From Actinomycetota bacterium (lineage in GTDB: Bacteria > Actinomycetota > Actinomycetes > Streptosporangiales > Streptosporangiaceae), in the NCBI GenBank assembly GCA_003242605.1, contig QGUZ01000010.1, positions 1-41,278 of the forward strand: DNA of 41,278 nt. Reading direction: 5' to 3'. The notes under the pieces are model-generated. The model ran no database searches, was not told the DNA's origin, and saw only the letters and a program-made list of their open reading frames with translations. Positions 1 to 8,717 of the stretch are shown here, in pieces. Every line of letters starts with the position of its first letter. Position 1 is the first letter of the stretch. Made by a program: the position numbers and the translations under genes.

Positions 1-76
1 GAACCCGGTAGTTAAGCCTTCCTGCGCCGATGGTACTGCACCTTGGCGGGTGTGGGAGAGTAGGTCGCTGCCGGAC
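1..76 (+). rRNA. rrf: 5S ribosomal RNA, 3' part
   Basis: The first 76 bases match the 3' two thirds of an actinobacterial 5S rRNA: the GAACCCGGTAGTTAAGCC block, the loop-E region and the closing GGGAGAGTAGGTCGCTGCCG segment are all recognisable. The 5' part (roughly 40 bases) lies before the window. The orientation means that 16S and 23S genes of the same operon should lie immediately to the left. Two terminator-like hairpins follow within 105 bases. Confidence 0.93.
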
Positions 77-89
77 GGCTTTTTGTGGG

Positions 90-125
90 GGCCCCTGGTC
101 TTTGTGGCTGGGGGCCTTCGCATTT
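90..125 (+). terminator. first rRNA operon terminator candidate
   Basis: GGCCCCTGG (90-98) can pair with CTGGGGGCC (108-116), allowing two G-U pairs, around a 9-base loop. A T-containing stretch follows. It lies 14 bases after the end of 5S, where an rRNA operon terminator is expected. It is weaker than the hairpin at 153. Confidence 0.45.
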
Positions 126-152
126 TTGCCGTCTTGGCGACTGTGTCGCCGT

Positions 153-181
153 GGCCCTGGGACCTACCCAGGGCCTTTTTT
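153..181 (+). terminator. intrinsic terminator of the rRNA operon
   Basis: A perfect 9-bp stem, GGCCCTGGG (153-161) with CCCAGGGCC (167-175), encloses a 5-base loop and is followed directly by six T residues (176-181). This is the most canonical intrinsic terminator in the window and should end the 5S transcript. Confidence 0.88.
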
Positions 182-291
182 ATACGCTGAGCGCGGTCGT
201 GGGCGATCGCATGAGACGGTACCGTCAAGGCACAGGTGCTTGTGCCTCTGTCACCACGGCTGCGTATGGCAGGTTCGATATCGCCTCGGCC

Positions 292-320
292 ATGCGGAGC
301 GAGCCCGGGTCACTTCGCAT
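292..320. repeat. 29-bp imperfect palindrome
   Basis: The arms ATGCGGAGCGA (292-302) and TCACTTCGCAT (310-320) are reverse complements except at two positions, around a CCCGGG-containing centre. It sits 110 bases after the rRNA terminator in non-coding DNA. It could be a protein-binding site or a relic. Nothing nearby shows which. Confidence 0.55.
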
Positions 321-1655
321 GGGTGGGGATGGCGACTCCGCGGCAGGCAGTCGGCTGTCGAGGCAAGGGATTCCGCCAACAGAGAATTCGGGCCGGTGTG
401 GGAGCGCTCGGATGGGCGGCCGCTCGCCCATGCACTGACCGGGTTCGGAGGGACGGTGCTGCGGCGGGCACCGCGGGTCTCGGCTTCGGCCGTGGTGGAT
501 AGGAACAGAGACAACCTCCAGGTGTAGCGGCGAGACATTCGCGGTACCCGAACGGGTTCCGGCCGAGGCATCGCATGAGTGTGGTTTCCCTAGAGTCGGC
601 CATCCTCGGCCTCGATTCGCAGGCAAGGTGAGCAAAGGTGATCGGCGTTGGCGTCGGAGGACGAGCGGCCGGTCACTTCATTAACCTTGCCGGCTCAGTG
701 AGCGCGAGCTCGACCTTGTGCCGCTGGTCTCGGCCGCGAACACTACGTCGGCGCCGACCGTTCAAGATTGACCACGTGGACGGGCCGGGTGTCCGCGGGA
801 GGTGTCCGGATGCTCGGCCGGGAACTCTCGGGGGAGAGAGACCGCTGGTGAGGCTCACCACCAGGGGGGCTCCGCCGGGAGGATCGCAGATCTGCGCCGG
901 CGTGGCAGGCTACAGCCGGTGTGTCGGCAGTCCCAGACGCTGTCGGCCCGTAGTGGGGGAGCGCCGGTCCAATGACCTGGTGCTAGATGATCTGTGGAGC
1001 ATGTGGAGGGCATCGAGGAGCGGCACGGTCGGTGGTCGCACGACCGCGATAGCCCGCGCTGGAAGGTCCTGCGTGAGGCCGATGGCGCGGGAGCGGATGA
1101 CGGGTCGTCGACGCTCGACTCCGATCTGTGCGAATGCCGGTGGGCTCAGAGCATCAATCGCGGGCATCGAACCTGCTGCCTGCCGATCCTGCTCAGGGCC
1201 GAGCAGGTGAGAACCGCCCGCTGTTGCGTCTTGTGGAGCGGCTTGCGCTGCGGTTGCCACATCGCTGAACTCTGCTTTCCTATCGTCGTGGGTTGCGCCG
1301 ACTAGTCGAGGACGGTGCCCGGGGTTGCCGGTGATACCCGGGAGGCGTGGGACGGGTTTCCGAGGCGTGGTCGTGAGCCGAGCGTGTGGGTTCAGGTCGG
1401 CGGGCGATTTCGCCGGAGGGTGGCCTCGGCAGTGCCCGCCTGGAACGTGGGAGACCAACAAGGCGGGCTTGCGGTTTTGGAGGGTTTCCGAGCACGCCTT
1501 GGAATAGCGCGTTGCAGAGGAGGGCGGCCTCCGCTCGGCAGCCGCCGTGACCGATCCGCCCGGCGACGGCTGGGTGCCGGCGTCGGGGGCGGGAGAGTGG
1601 CGGTTGCGGGCCGCCAGACCTGCGTAACGGGCCACTGGTTGCGGTGCGGGAGGGG

Positions 1656-1677
1656 CACATCGGCCGCACATCGGCCG
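1656..1677. repeat. two exact tandem copies of CACATCGGCCG
   Basis: The 11-base unit CACATCGGCCG occurs at 1656-1666 and again at 1667-1677 with no spacer and no mismatch. It lies in the gene-poor stretch, so it is either a slippage duplication or a two-copy binding site. Confidence 0.6.
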
Positions 1678-2412
1678 GGATCGGTGCGACGGGCGCGTAT
1701 GTGGCGAGTGGGTCTGGCGGAGCGCGAGAACCTGAAGGACGATTGGATCGTTCTTCTGTTGTGACCGTCGTCGTTCGAGAGTGCATAGGCAGGAGGGCGG
1801 CCGGTCGATGACAGAGGTTGTGGTGGCCACCGGTGGGTGGGAGAAGCGAGTCCGAGCGGCCACGGGCGTCCACTTCCACCCTTTCTTCGACAGTGTGGGG
1901 ACATCCCCGAACCTTTGCCCGGTCCTCGAACGTCCAAGCAGACGAGACGGGTGGGACCGGTGAGGAAGGAGTGCCCGATGGGACAGGTGGCCGAAATGTC
2001 GTATTCGGCCGGTACTGTGGCCGACGGCGCTCGCCCGGATGCCCGGGAACGGCGACCGGTCACCGGACCAGGCGGGGGCCCGGCGAATGCCCGAGGGTTT
2101 CTCGGGTATAGCGGAATAACGGCGTTGAACGGATATTTGCCTTGCATGTGACGAGGTTTGAGGTACGCGGATATATATCGCTTGCAACTGAGCACAGGAT
2201 GACGGAACCTAGGGGAGGAGGCGATCGATAAGAACAATCATGGAGATCTGCTTGAGTGTCGTTTGACCTAGTCAAGGGCGCGATTTCGGGACGATAACAA
2301 AGCGTCGTTTTCCGCTCTGGCGTGTCGCGTGGCCGGAGCCGAATCGTCGGATAACGTCCTTTGTTGGTGGGACAAGGTGAATGCGGCCGGTTCTCGTGGA
2401 AAGGACGAGTCA

Positions 2413-2805
2413 ATGGGGGCAGTACGTAAGGTGGCCAACTACCTTGGCCTGGGCGTGGTCGAACCGTACAGTGACGATGAATACGACGACGTCGAGTACG
2501 AGGACGACTGGATGCCCGCTTCGGAACGGGCGGCCCGACGGTGGCAGCAGGTGCAGGAGGAGAGCGAGCCTGCACGCATTGTGATGGTCCGGCCGCGGAA
2601 GTATGACGACGCGCTCACGGTAGGTCAGCATTTCCGGGAGGGCTGCGCCGTCGTGATGGACGTGGCGGGCATGGCGACCGCCGAGGCCACGCGCATGGTG
2701 GATTTCGCGGCAGGGCTCGCATACGGCTGCGACGGCCGCATTGAGCGCATAGCGGACAAGATCTTCCTGCTGGCGCCCGCGGAGATCGAGGTCTCCGTCA
2801 TCTGA
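2413..2805 (+). CDS. sepF: SepF-family cell division protein
   Basis: The product is a 130-residue SepF-like protein. SepF binds the C-terminal tail of FtsZ and tethers the Z ring to the membrane, replacing FtsA in actinobacteria. An N-terminal helix (MGAVRKVANYLGLG) of the membrane-anchoring kind is followed by an acidic linker rich in Asp and Tyr (about residues 18-33). The C-terminal SepF fold starts near residue 60 and includes the ARIVMVRPRKYDDA strand, the MATAEATRMVDFAAGLAYG helix and a final IFLLAP segment. I chose the ATG at 2413 because AAAGGACG lies just upstream and because the family starts this way. A frame extension to 2329 adds unconserved residues. The gene stands alone, with no ftsZ, ylmD or yggT-type neighbour, so it is an orphan paralogue outside the division cluster, like the extra SepF copies of Streptomyces. 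Confidence 0.9.
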   Translation: MGAVRKVANYLGLGVVEPYSDDEYDDVEYEDDWMPASERAARRWQQVQEESEPARIVMVRPRKYDDALTVGQHFREGCAVVMDVAGMATAEATRMVDFAAGLAYGCDGRIERIADKIFLLAPAEIEVSVI

Positions 2806-3483
2806 CGCGAACGCTGCGTCATGCTCGGATCGCTCGGCAGGACGGTTGCGCGGTGGGAATATTCCCCGCCCACCGCGGAATGCCGTACGCCGCGGCGATC
2901 GTGGAGCGCCGGTATTCGCCTTGCCCGTCGCCGCCGTCGTCCGCGGAAAAGCCCCCTTCGTGGACGGCCTTTTCGCCCTGCCGGCGCGGGTGGGCATTCC
3001 TCAGGCCGTACGTGTCCCCATCCCTCACAGCGCGCCCGTTTCCCCGAACGGCGCCTCGCCCGCCGCACCCGGACCGGGCATCAGAGAACGCCGCCACGCG
3101 CCTGTGGGCGCGTTTCCGGGCGCTTTCCTCCCCGGCCCGGGGTTCGGATCTCCATGTGACGTCTCGGCCGTCGTAGCGCCCGTCGGCCGGGCGTCGCCGC
3201 CTCCGGCGATGCGGCCGGCCCCGCCTCCGCGCCCGTAGTGCCCAACAGCCCGCACGCCGGGCGCGATGCTTTTTCCGGCGGCTCTCCGCCTCTCCAGCTG
3301 CGTGTGCCTCGGCGCTCGCCGGGTCGGATGCCGACCATGCCCGGCCGCCGCACCCGTCCCATACCGTCACGAGCGCCGTAACCCGCGCCGGCCCGCGCCC
3401 AGCGCCCGCCCGCGGGGCATGTCACCGATCGCCGCAACGCCCAGGGACGCGGTGGCGGGCGTCGCCGAGGCCGCGCCCGTCAC
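2806..3483. other. no gene recognised
   Basis: This is GC-rich sequence after sepF with several overlapping open frames on both strands. They encode Pro/Arg/Ala-rich low-complexity sequence with no family resemblance and no well-placed ribosome binding site. I see no RNA gene. The region ends in the strong hairpin at 3484-3520. Confidence 0.5.
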
Positions 3484-3520
3484 GGCGCCTCATGCCCCTG
3501 GGTCAGGGGCATGAGGCGCC
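3484..3520. terminator. perfect 17-bp hairpin, possible bidirectional terminator
   Basis: GGCGCCTCATGCCCCTG (3484-3500) and its exact reverse complement (3504-3520) enclose the 3-base loop GGT. No T tract follows on either strand. It lies between sepF (plus) and the end of the minus-strand gene that stops at 3844, so it could stop transcription from both sides, as U-tract-free hairpins may in actinomycetes. From 3521 to 3843 I see no gene and no other structure. Confidence 0.6.
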
Positions 3521-3843
3521 CGATGGCAGGCCCACGTCCTGGGGCGGCGCGATGGCCCGTCCCGGCCCGTTTGGAGCGTTCCCCGCCCGGAGGCCCGGCG
3601 GATGAGATCCAGGTGCAGGGGAGGCGTTGCGCGGCTCGGCAAGAAGCGGGGCCACGGGGTCACGCGGGCGGGGCCGCGATCCGTCGCGCGGCATCGCCCG
3701 GCAGGTCGAGCGCCGCCTCGGCCGCGTCGTCAAGGTCGGGCGAGGCCGTACCGCCGCCCGACGAGCGACGGAACGAGGGCACGCGAGACGGGCCACACGG
3801 CCCGGCGTCAACGGCCCCGGCCCGTCCGGTGCCGGATGGAAGG

Positions 3844-5187
3844 TCAGGCCGCGCGGGGGCCGCGGCGCAGCAGCCGGCAGAGTTCGGCGAAGTCGCGTTC
3901 GGCGGCCTCGGCGCGCTTGGTCGACTCCCGGGCGTACTCGTGCAGGGCGTACACGGCCCGATCTGCGAGCTCGCGCAGCTCGCTGAGCTGCTTGCCGACC
4001 AGGGCGGACTCGGCCTCCTCGCGCCGGCGGCGCCGGTACAGCAACAGGCCCGCCCCGGCGCCGGCGGCCACGGCGAGCAGGGCGAGCCACAGGGTGAGCG
4101 CGAACGACAGGCCGAACAGGACCACGGCCACCCCGATCAGCGCCTGGGGCAGCCAGGCCGGGTACGGCTCGGGCGGCATCGCGCGCTCCCGGATCTGGCG
4201 CTCGGCCTCCAGGATCGAGTCCGGGTCGGGGCCGTCCGGCCGCAGGGTGATCCGATGCCCCATGATCGGCACGGTGACCTCGGCCGGGGGCATCGCGCGG
4301 GTGGCGGCGGTGAGCTCCTCCGCGGCCTGCCGGATCACCGGGGCCGCGACGTGCAGCGCGAGCGCGGCGAGCCGCGGGTCGGAGTTCGGCTGCAGATCCT
4401 CCAGCAGGTGGTCGTTGAGCGAGCTCAGCGGGCCGGTGTGCGCGCTCGGGTTGATGAGGGAGCGCAGCACCTCGAGCGGCTCGGTCTCCGGCCACATGCC
4501 CGAACCCCGCCAGCCGGTGGGCGGGTGAGCCGGCGGGTCGCTCGGCTTGCGCGGCGAGGTGATCTCGGTGCACCGGGCGCGCAGCCGGGCCAGCCGGTCC
4601 GCGGCGTACGCCGGCCGCTGCAGCGCCGGCAGCTCCGCGAGCTCGGGAAAGTCGAGCAGCGACGGCGGGATCACGACCTTCGGCTCGCCCGGCAGCAGCG
4701 CCTTCAGCCAGCGCTCCGGCGGGCAGTCGTGCGGGTTCGCCACCGCGTCGAGCCGGCGCAGCACGAAGATCTTCCCGGCCGGGCCGTACGCGCCCCGGGC
4801 CGCCGCCACCCAGACGGCGCGCTGGCCCGGCAGCACCGGGCGGTCCGCGGACAGGTCGCCGAACGCCGTGGCGAGCCAGGACGCGTGGACCCGGTCACCC
4901 TGTCCGGCGAGGGCGAGCGCGAGGCACAGGAACAGCGCCGTCTTGCCCTCGTCGTGCCGGGCGGCCCGGGTGAGCGCGTCGAGCGCGTCCTCACCCTCGA
5001 TGATCTGGATCAGGGCGTCGATGGCGGGCGCCAGCCAGTAGCCCGGCACGTCGGTGACACCGGGCTGCGGCTTCGGCGCGGTGCCATCGGCGACCAGGTG
5101 GACGAGGAGCTCCTCCGCGTAGCGGTGAAGCTCCGTGGCGTCGATGAGCCCTGATAGGTCGGGGCCGGCGGTCAGGTCCATGCTCAC
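3844..5187 (-). CDS. conserved hypothetical membrane protein with coiled-coil tail
   Basis: I do not recognise a named family for this 447-residue protein. About 340 mostly alpha-helical, soluble-looking residues come first (Leu/Ala-rich segments such as ALFLCLALALAGQGD and VWVAAARGAYG). A pair of adjacent hydrophobic helices follows at about 344-383, ending in YRRRRRE. The last 64 residues are charged and heptad-like (LSELRELADRAVYALHEYAR) and are likely a coiled coil. The positive-inside rule puts the coiled coil in the cytoplasm. The GTG start at 5187 has GGGGAG 7 bases upstream. The gene lies downstream of argS in the same direction, with a 157-base gap that can hold its own promoter. Codon use is normal for the genome. 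Its function is unknown. Confidence 0.8.
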   Translation of the reverse strand: MSMDLTAGPDLSGLIDATELHRYAEELLVHLVADGTAPKPQPGVTDVPGYWLAPAIDALIQIIEGEDALDALTRAARHDEGKTALFLCLALALAGQGDRVHASWLATAFGDLSADRPVLPGQRAVWVAAARGAYGPAGKIFVLRRLDAVANPHDCPPERWLKALLPGEPKVVIPPSLLDFPELAELPALQRPAYAADRLARLRARCTEITSPRKPSDPPAHPPTGWRGSGMWPETEPLEVLRSLINPSAHTGPLSSLNDHLLEDLQPNSDPRLAALALHVAAPVIRQAAEELTAATRAMPPAEVTVPIMGHRITLRPDGPDPDSILEAERQIRERAMPPEPYPAWLPQALIGVAVVLFGLSFALTLWLALLAVAAGAGAGLLLYRRRRREEAESALVGKQLSELRELADRAVYALHEYARESTKRAEAAERDFAELCRLLRRGPRAA

Positions 5188-5344
5188 GCTGAAGCTCCCC
5201 GAGGAGTGACGGAAGGCCCGCGTGGACCGGGATCGGCGGACGCTCCCTTTGACCGCGCTAAGCCTAAGCCTTTGTCAGCGGAAATTCTCGTAAGCCACGC
5301 CGTTCGGGCCCCGTTCCTTTTGCCACGGACCTCCCAAACGTCCA

Positions 5345-7072
5345 TCACATGCGCTCCGGCACCTCGATACCGAGGAGGTCCAGCCCCTGCAGCAGCACCC
5401 GCAGGGTGAGCGCGGAGAGCGCGATGCGCGACTCGCGCACCGCCGGGTCCTCGGCCGTGAGGACCGGGCAGCTCTCGTAGAAGGCGGTGAACGCCTGTGC
5501 GAGGTCGAACAGGAACGTGCAGAGCCGGTGCGGCTCGGAGGCCTCGGCGACCTTCTCCACCACCGAGGGGTAGCCGAGCAGGGTGAGCGCGAGCGTACGC
5601 TCGACCGGCTCGCCGAGCCGGATCGCCCCGGTCGCCTGCGCCGGGTCGATCCCGCCCTTGCGGAAGATCGAGCGGATGCGGGCGGTGGCGTACTGGAGGT
5701 ACGGGCCGGTGTTGCCGGTGAGCGCGAGCATGCGGTCGAAGTCGAAGACGTACTCGCTGTCGTGGCTCACCGACAGGTCGGCGTACTTGACCGCGCCGAT
5801 GCCGACCTTCCGCGCGATCTCCTTGCGGGTCTCCGGGTCGTAGCCGCGGTCGGCGATCACCGCCTCGGCCCGCTCGACCGCCTCCTCCAGCAGCTCGGAC
5901 AGCTTGATCGACTTACCCGAGCGGGTGCGGAAGATCTTGCCGTCCTCGCCGAGCACGTTCCCGATCTGCACGTGCTCGGCGCGCACGTCGTCGGTGAGCC
6001 ATCCGGCCATGCGCGCGGTGGCGAACACCATCTGGAAGTGCAGCGCCTGGGTGGCGCCGACCACGTAGAGGATGCGGTCGGCCTTGAGCTCGCGCACCCG
6101 GTACCGGATCGCCGCCAGGTCCGTGGTGGCGTAGCCGTACCCGCCGTCGCTCTTGCGGATGATCAGCGGGAGCGGCCGGCCGTCCCGGCCGGTGAAGCCG
6201 GGCGGGAACGCGCACAGCGCCCCGTCGCTGATCCGCGCGATCCCGGCACGCTCCAGCTCGTCGCAGACGTCGGCGAGCATCGGGTTGTACATGCTCTCGC
6301 CGGCGATGTGCTCGTCGGTGAGCGTGACCCCGAGCTCGCGGTAGATGTGGTTGAAGTAGCGCTTGCTGTGCTCGATGAACTCGCGCCACAGCCGCATGCT
6401 CTCCGGGTCGCCGCCCTGCAGCAGCGGGACCCGGCGGCGCGCCCGCTCCTCGAACGCCGGGTCGGTGTCGAACTTCTGCCGGGCCTCCTGGTAGAAGGCG
6501 TTGGCGTCGCCCTCGGCGAGGCGGCGCAGCGCCTCCTCCTCGCCGACGTCGAGCAGGTGCTCCATGAGCATGCCGAACGGCGTGCCCCAGTCGCCGAGGT
6601 GGTTCTGCCGGATCACGTGGTCGCCCACGTGCTCGTGGACCCGGGCGAGGGCGTCGCCGACGATCGTGGTGCGCAGGTGGCCGACGTGCATCTCCTTGGC
6701 CGCGTTCGGCGCGGAGTAGTCGATCACCACGGTCTGCGGCGCGCGGCGCGCGACACCGAGCGCCTCGTCGTCGCGCATCGCCTCGGCCTGGGCCGCGATC
6801 CAGCCGTCGGCGAGGGTGAGGTTGACGAAGCCGGGGCCGCTCACCTCGACGCCGGAGCACACGTCGGCGACGTCGAGCGCGTCCACGAGGGCCTGGGCGA
6901 CGTCCCTGGGCGCCCGGCGGAGCCGCTTCGCCAGGTTCAGCGCCACGTTCGCCTGGTAGTCGGCGAACTGCGACGGCCGGATCAGCGGATCGGCGTCGGC
7001 GTACTCCGGACCGAACGCGGTGGCGAGCGCACGCTGGACGCGTTCGGTGAGCACGACTTGCGGGTCGACCAT
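5345..7072 (-). CDS. argS: arginyl-tRNA synthetase
   Basis: The product is a class I aminoacyl-tRNA synthetase that charges tRNA-Arg with arginine, cytoplasmic and normally essential. The 575-residue length is normal for the family. The ArgS-specific N-terminal Add-1 domain covers about residues 1-110. The HIGH signature appears as HVGH (129-132) inside APNAAKEMHVGHLRTT. The KMSK-type loop is degenerate, as usual for ArgS (RSGKSI, near residue 385). The C-terminal anticodon-binding helical domain ends in GLDLLGIEVPERM. I chose the ATG at 7072 because AAGGAGAG precedes it by 5 bases. An upstream in-frame ATG at 7165 adds 31 unconserved residues. On the minus strand TAGGCT, a possible -10 element, lies about 70 bases upstream. 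In many actinobacteria argS sits next to lysA and hom, but here it does not. Confidence 0.97.
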   Translation of the reverse strand: MVDPQVVLTERVQRALATAFGPEYADADPLIRPSQFADYQANVALNLAKRLRRAPRDVAQALVDALDVADVCSGVEVSGPGFVNLTLADGWIAAQAEAMRDDEALGVARRAPQTVVIDYSAPNAAKEMHVGHLRTTIVGDALARVHEHVGDHVIRQNHLGDWGTPFGMLMEHLLDVGEEEALRRLAEGDANAFYQEARQKFDTDPAFEERARRRVPLLQGGDPESMRLWREFIEHSKRYFNHIYRELGVTLTDEHIAGESMYNPMLADVCDELERAGIARISDGALCAFPPGFTGRDGRPLPLIIRKSDGGYGYATTDLAAIRYRVRELKADRILYVVGATQALHFQMVFATARMAGWLTDDVRAEHVQIGNVLGEDGKIFRTRSGKSIKLSELLEEAVERAEAVIADRGYDPETRKEIARKVGIGAVKYADLSVSHDSEYVFDFDRMLALTGNTGPYLQYATARIRSIFRKGGIDPAQATGAIRLGEPVERTLALTLLGYPSVVEKVAEASEPHRLCTFLFDLAQAFTAFYESCPVLTAEDPAVRESRIALSALTLRVLLQGLDLLGIEVPERM

Positions 7073-7252
7073 GAACTCTCCTTGGCGGCCGTGGAGGCGC
7101 GACGTGCCGTGATCGCCGCGTGCCTCGATCACGTTCTTCCAGCCTATCGATGAATCAAGGCCCAATCCCCATTATCGGTCCCGGCCGGGACCGGCCGCAC
7201 CGAAGCCGCGGAGCCCGCGGCCGCCCGCCCGCCGACCTGCGTAACCGCAACG

Positions 7253-8272
7253 TCACCACAGCCGGTGGTGCGGGCGGTGCGCGGCGAGCCGCTCGCCGAC
7301 GCGGGCGACCACGCCCCGGGCGGCGAGCGAGGCGGCGAACGCGCAGGCCGAGGCGATCGCGCGGGCCTTCGACGCGCCGTGCGCGATCACCACGGTGCCG
7401 TTGAGGCCGAGCAGCACGGCCCCGCCGTACTGCTCCGGGTCGAGCCGGCGGGCCAGGCGGCGCAGCGCCCCGCGCTGCAGCAGCGCGCCGAGCCGGGCCG
7501 GGCGGCTGGCGTTGATCGCCTCGCGCAGCTCGGCGAGCGTGTAGCGCACGCTGCCCTCCATCGTCTTCAGCGCCACGTTCCCGGTGAACCCGTCGGTGAC
7601 GATCACGTGCACCTTGCCGGTGAGCAGGTCGTGCCCCTCGACGTTGCCGGCGAAGTCGAGGCCGGGGGTGGTGGCGAGCAGCTCATGGGCGCGCCGGGTC
7701 ACCTTGTTCCCCTTCTCGGTCTCGCTGCCGATGGTGAGCAGGCCGACCCGCGGGTGCGGGATGCCGAGCGCGGTCTCCGCGTACGCCGCGCCGAGCTGGG
7801 CGAACTGCACGAGCATCTCGGGCTTGACGTCGGCGGTGGCGCCCGCGTCGAGCAGCACCGTCGGCTCCGGCAGCGTGGGCAGGGTGACCGCGATCGCCGG
7901 GCGCAGCACGCCCGGCTGGCCGCGCAGCCGCAGCCGCCCGGTGGCGACCACGGCCGCGGTGGACCCGGCCGAGACCACGGCCGCCGCGTCGCCGCGCCGT
8001 ACCAGGTGGCAGGCGACCGCCACGCTGGACCGGGGGCGGCGCAGCGTGGCGAGCGCGCCCTCGTCCATGCCCACGGTCTCCTCGGCGCGCACGATCGGGA
8101 TCTCGTCGGCGGCGCCGTGGGCCTGGAGTGCCTCGTAGATGGGCCGGGGCTGGCCGACGAGCACGACGCGCACGCCGAGCTCCCGGGTGGCGTGCACGGC
8201 TCCCGCGACCAGCTCGTGTGGGGCGTGATCCCCGCCCATCGCGTCGAGCGCTACGGGCGGGGTGTCAGGCAA
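7253..8272 (-). CDS. plsX: phosphate acyltransferase PlsX
   Basis: PlsX makes acyl-phosphate from acyl-ACP and inorganic phosphate, feeding PlsY in the first step of phospholipid synthesis. It is a soluble enzyme that associates with the membrane. The diagnostic DAMGGDHAP motif is at residues 10-18. SAGSTAA, LLDAGA, LLTIGSETEKGN and VTDGFTGNVALKT are further PlsX blocks, and the 339-residue length is typical. The only well-placed start is a TTG at 8272, with GAGGTG 5 bases upstream. A short GTG-initiated reading frame (8251-8292) overlaps the start and may couple translation. The usual partner rpmF (ribosomal protein L32) is not upstream, nor are rnc or acpP. The gene therefore stands alone, perhaps as a second plsX copy. 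A perfect 20-bp palindrome lies 44 bases upstream. Confidence 0.95.
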   Translation of the reverse strand: MPDTPPVALDAMGGDHAPHELVAGAVHATRELGVRVVLVGQPRPIYEALQAHGAADEIPIVRAEETVGMDEGALATLRRPRSSVAVACHLVRRGDAAAVVSAGSTAAVVATGRLRLRGQPGVLRPAIAVTLPTLPEPTVLLDAGATADVKPEMLVQFAQLGAAYAETALGIPHPRVGLLTIGSETEKGNKVTRRAHELLATTPGLDFAGNVEGHDLLTGKVHVIVTDGFTGNVALKTMEGSVRYTLAELREAINASRPARLGALLQRGALRRLARRLDPEQYGGAVLLGLNGTVVIAHGASKARAIASACAFAASLAARGVVARVGERLAAHRPHHRLW

Positions 8273-8292
8273 TCGGTCACCTCGGTGGCCAC
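8251..8292 (-). CDS. possible 13-residue leader peptide overlapping the plsX start
   Basis: A GTG at 8292 with an excellent AAGGAG (8299-8304) six bases upstream opens a 13-codon frame (MATEVTDCLTPRP) that stops at 8251, inside plsX and in a different frame. Its ribosome binding site is better than that of the plsX TTG. It could be a coupling leader that delivers ribosomes to plsX. It could also be chance. Confidence 0.25.
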   Translation of the reverse strand: MATEVTDCLTPRP

Positions 8293-8315
8293 GGCAAGCT
8301 CCTTCCGCGGGCGCG

Positions 8316-8335
8316 GGTGTCCGGATCCGGACACC
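8316..8335. promoter_or_regulatory. perfect 20-bp palindrome upstream of plsX
   Basis: GGTGTCCGGATCCGGACACC is fully self-complementary. It lies 44-63 bases before the plsX start codon on the minus strand, where an operator over a promoter would sit. There is no loop and no T tract, so it looks more like a dimeric-regulator site than a terminator. The rest of 8336-8717 shows no gene. Confidence 0.5.
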
Positions 8336-8717
8336 TCCGCGGCCCGCCGTCCACGCATGGTAAGCGGCGGGGATGCGCCGCGTGCTCCTAGGTGGGGGCG
8401 TGGGAGTGTCGCGCCGTGGGCGGCGAATCGGGCGTAGTGGACGTCCGGTGATCGAGGGGCGGTCTCCCTCGGACGGGGACGAGCGCGGCGAAGGGTGCTA
8501 TACAGAAAGCGGACGGTAAGGGTTCGAGAGCGGCAAAGGGGGGTGATGTGCGGCAGGTGACGGACGTTCGGGCAGCGCGCCGTATCGTCGTGCGTGCCGC
8601 CGGATGTGACACCCGGACGGTCGCGCGTACGGCGGGCCGGGGACGCCCTCGGCGTGGTCCGCGGCGTCGCGCCGCGGCGGAGCCGCCGCCATCCCCCGAG
8701 GCGCCGCCCCGGCGGGC

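Larger units (their letters stand above)
183..2412. other. gene-poor region after the rRNA operon
   Basis: No reading frame here shows the strong third-position GC bias of the genes in the rest of the window, and the region is visibly less GC-rich. The long open frame on the minus strand (910-2187) reads as low-quality Arg/Pro/Ser/His-rich sequence and I do not call it. Small structures seen: a 7-bp hairpin at 228-247 (AGGCACA/TGTGCCT), an imperfect palindrome at 292-320, an 11-bp tandem repeat at 1656-1677 and a TTGAC-CTA-GTCAA inverted repeat at 2263-2275, upstream of sepF. It may be decayed genes, an ORFan region or long untranslated sequence. Confidence 0.6.

Noticed and set aside
258-290. 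Possible tRNA T-arm (GGTTCGATATC)
   Set aside because: No acceptor stem, anticodon arm or proper GGTTCRANYCC loop around it.
910-2187. 425-codon open frame on the minus strand in the gene-poor region
   Set aside because: It is Arg/Pro/Ser/His-rich with no family likeness, has no third-position GC bias and no ribosome binding site. It is open only because GC-rich DNA has few stops.
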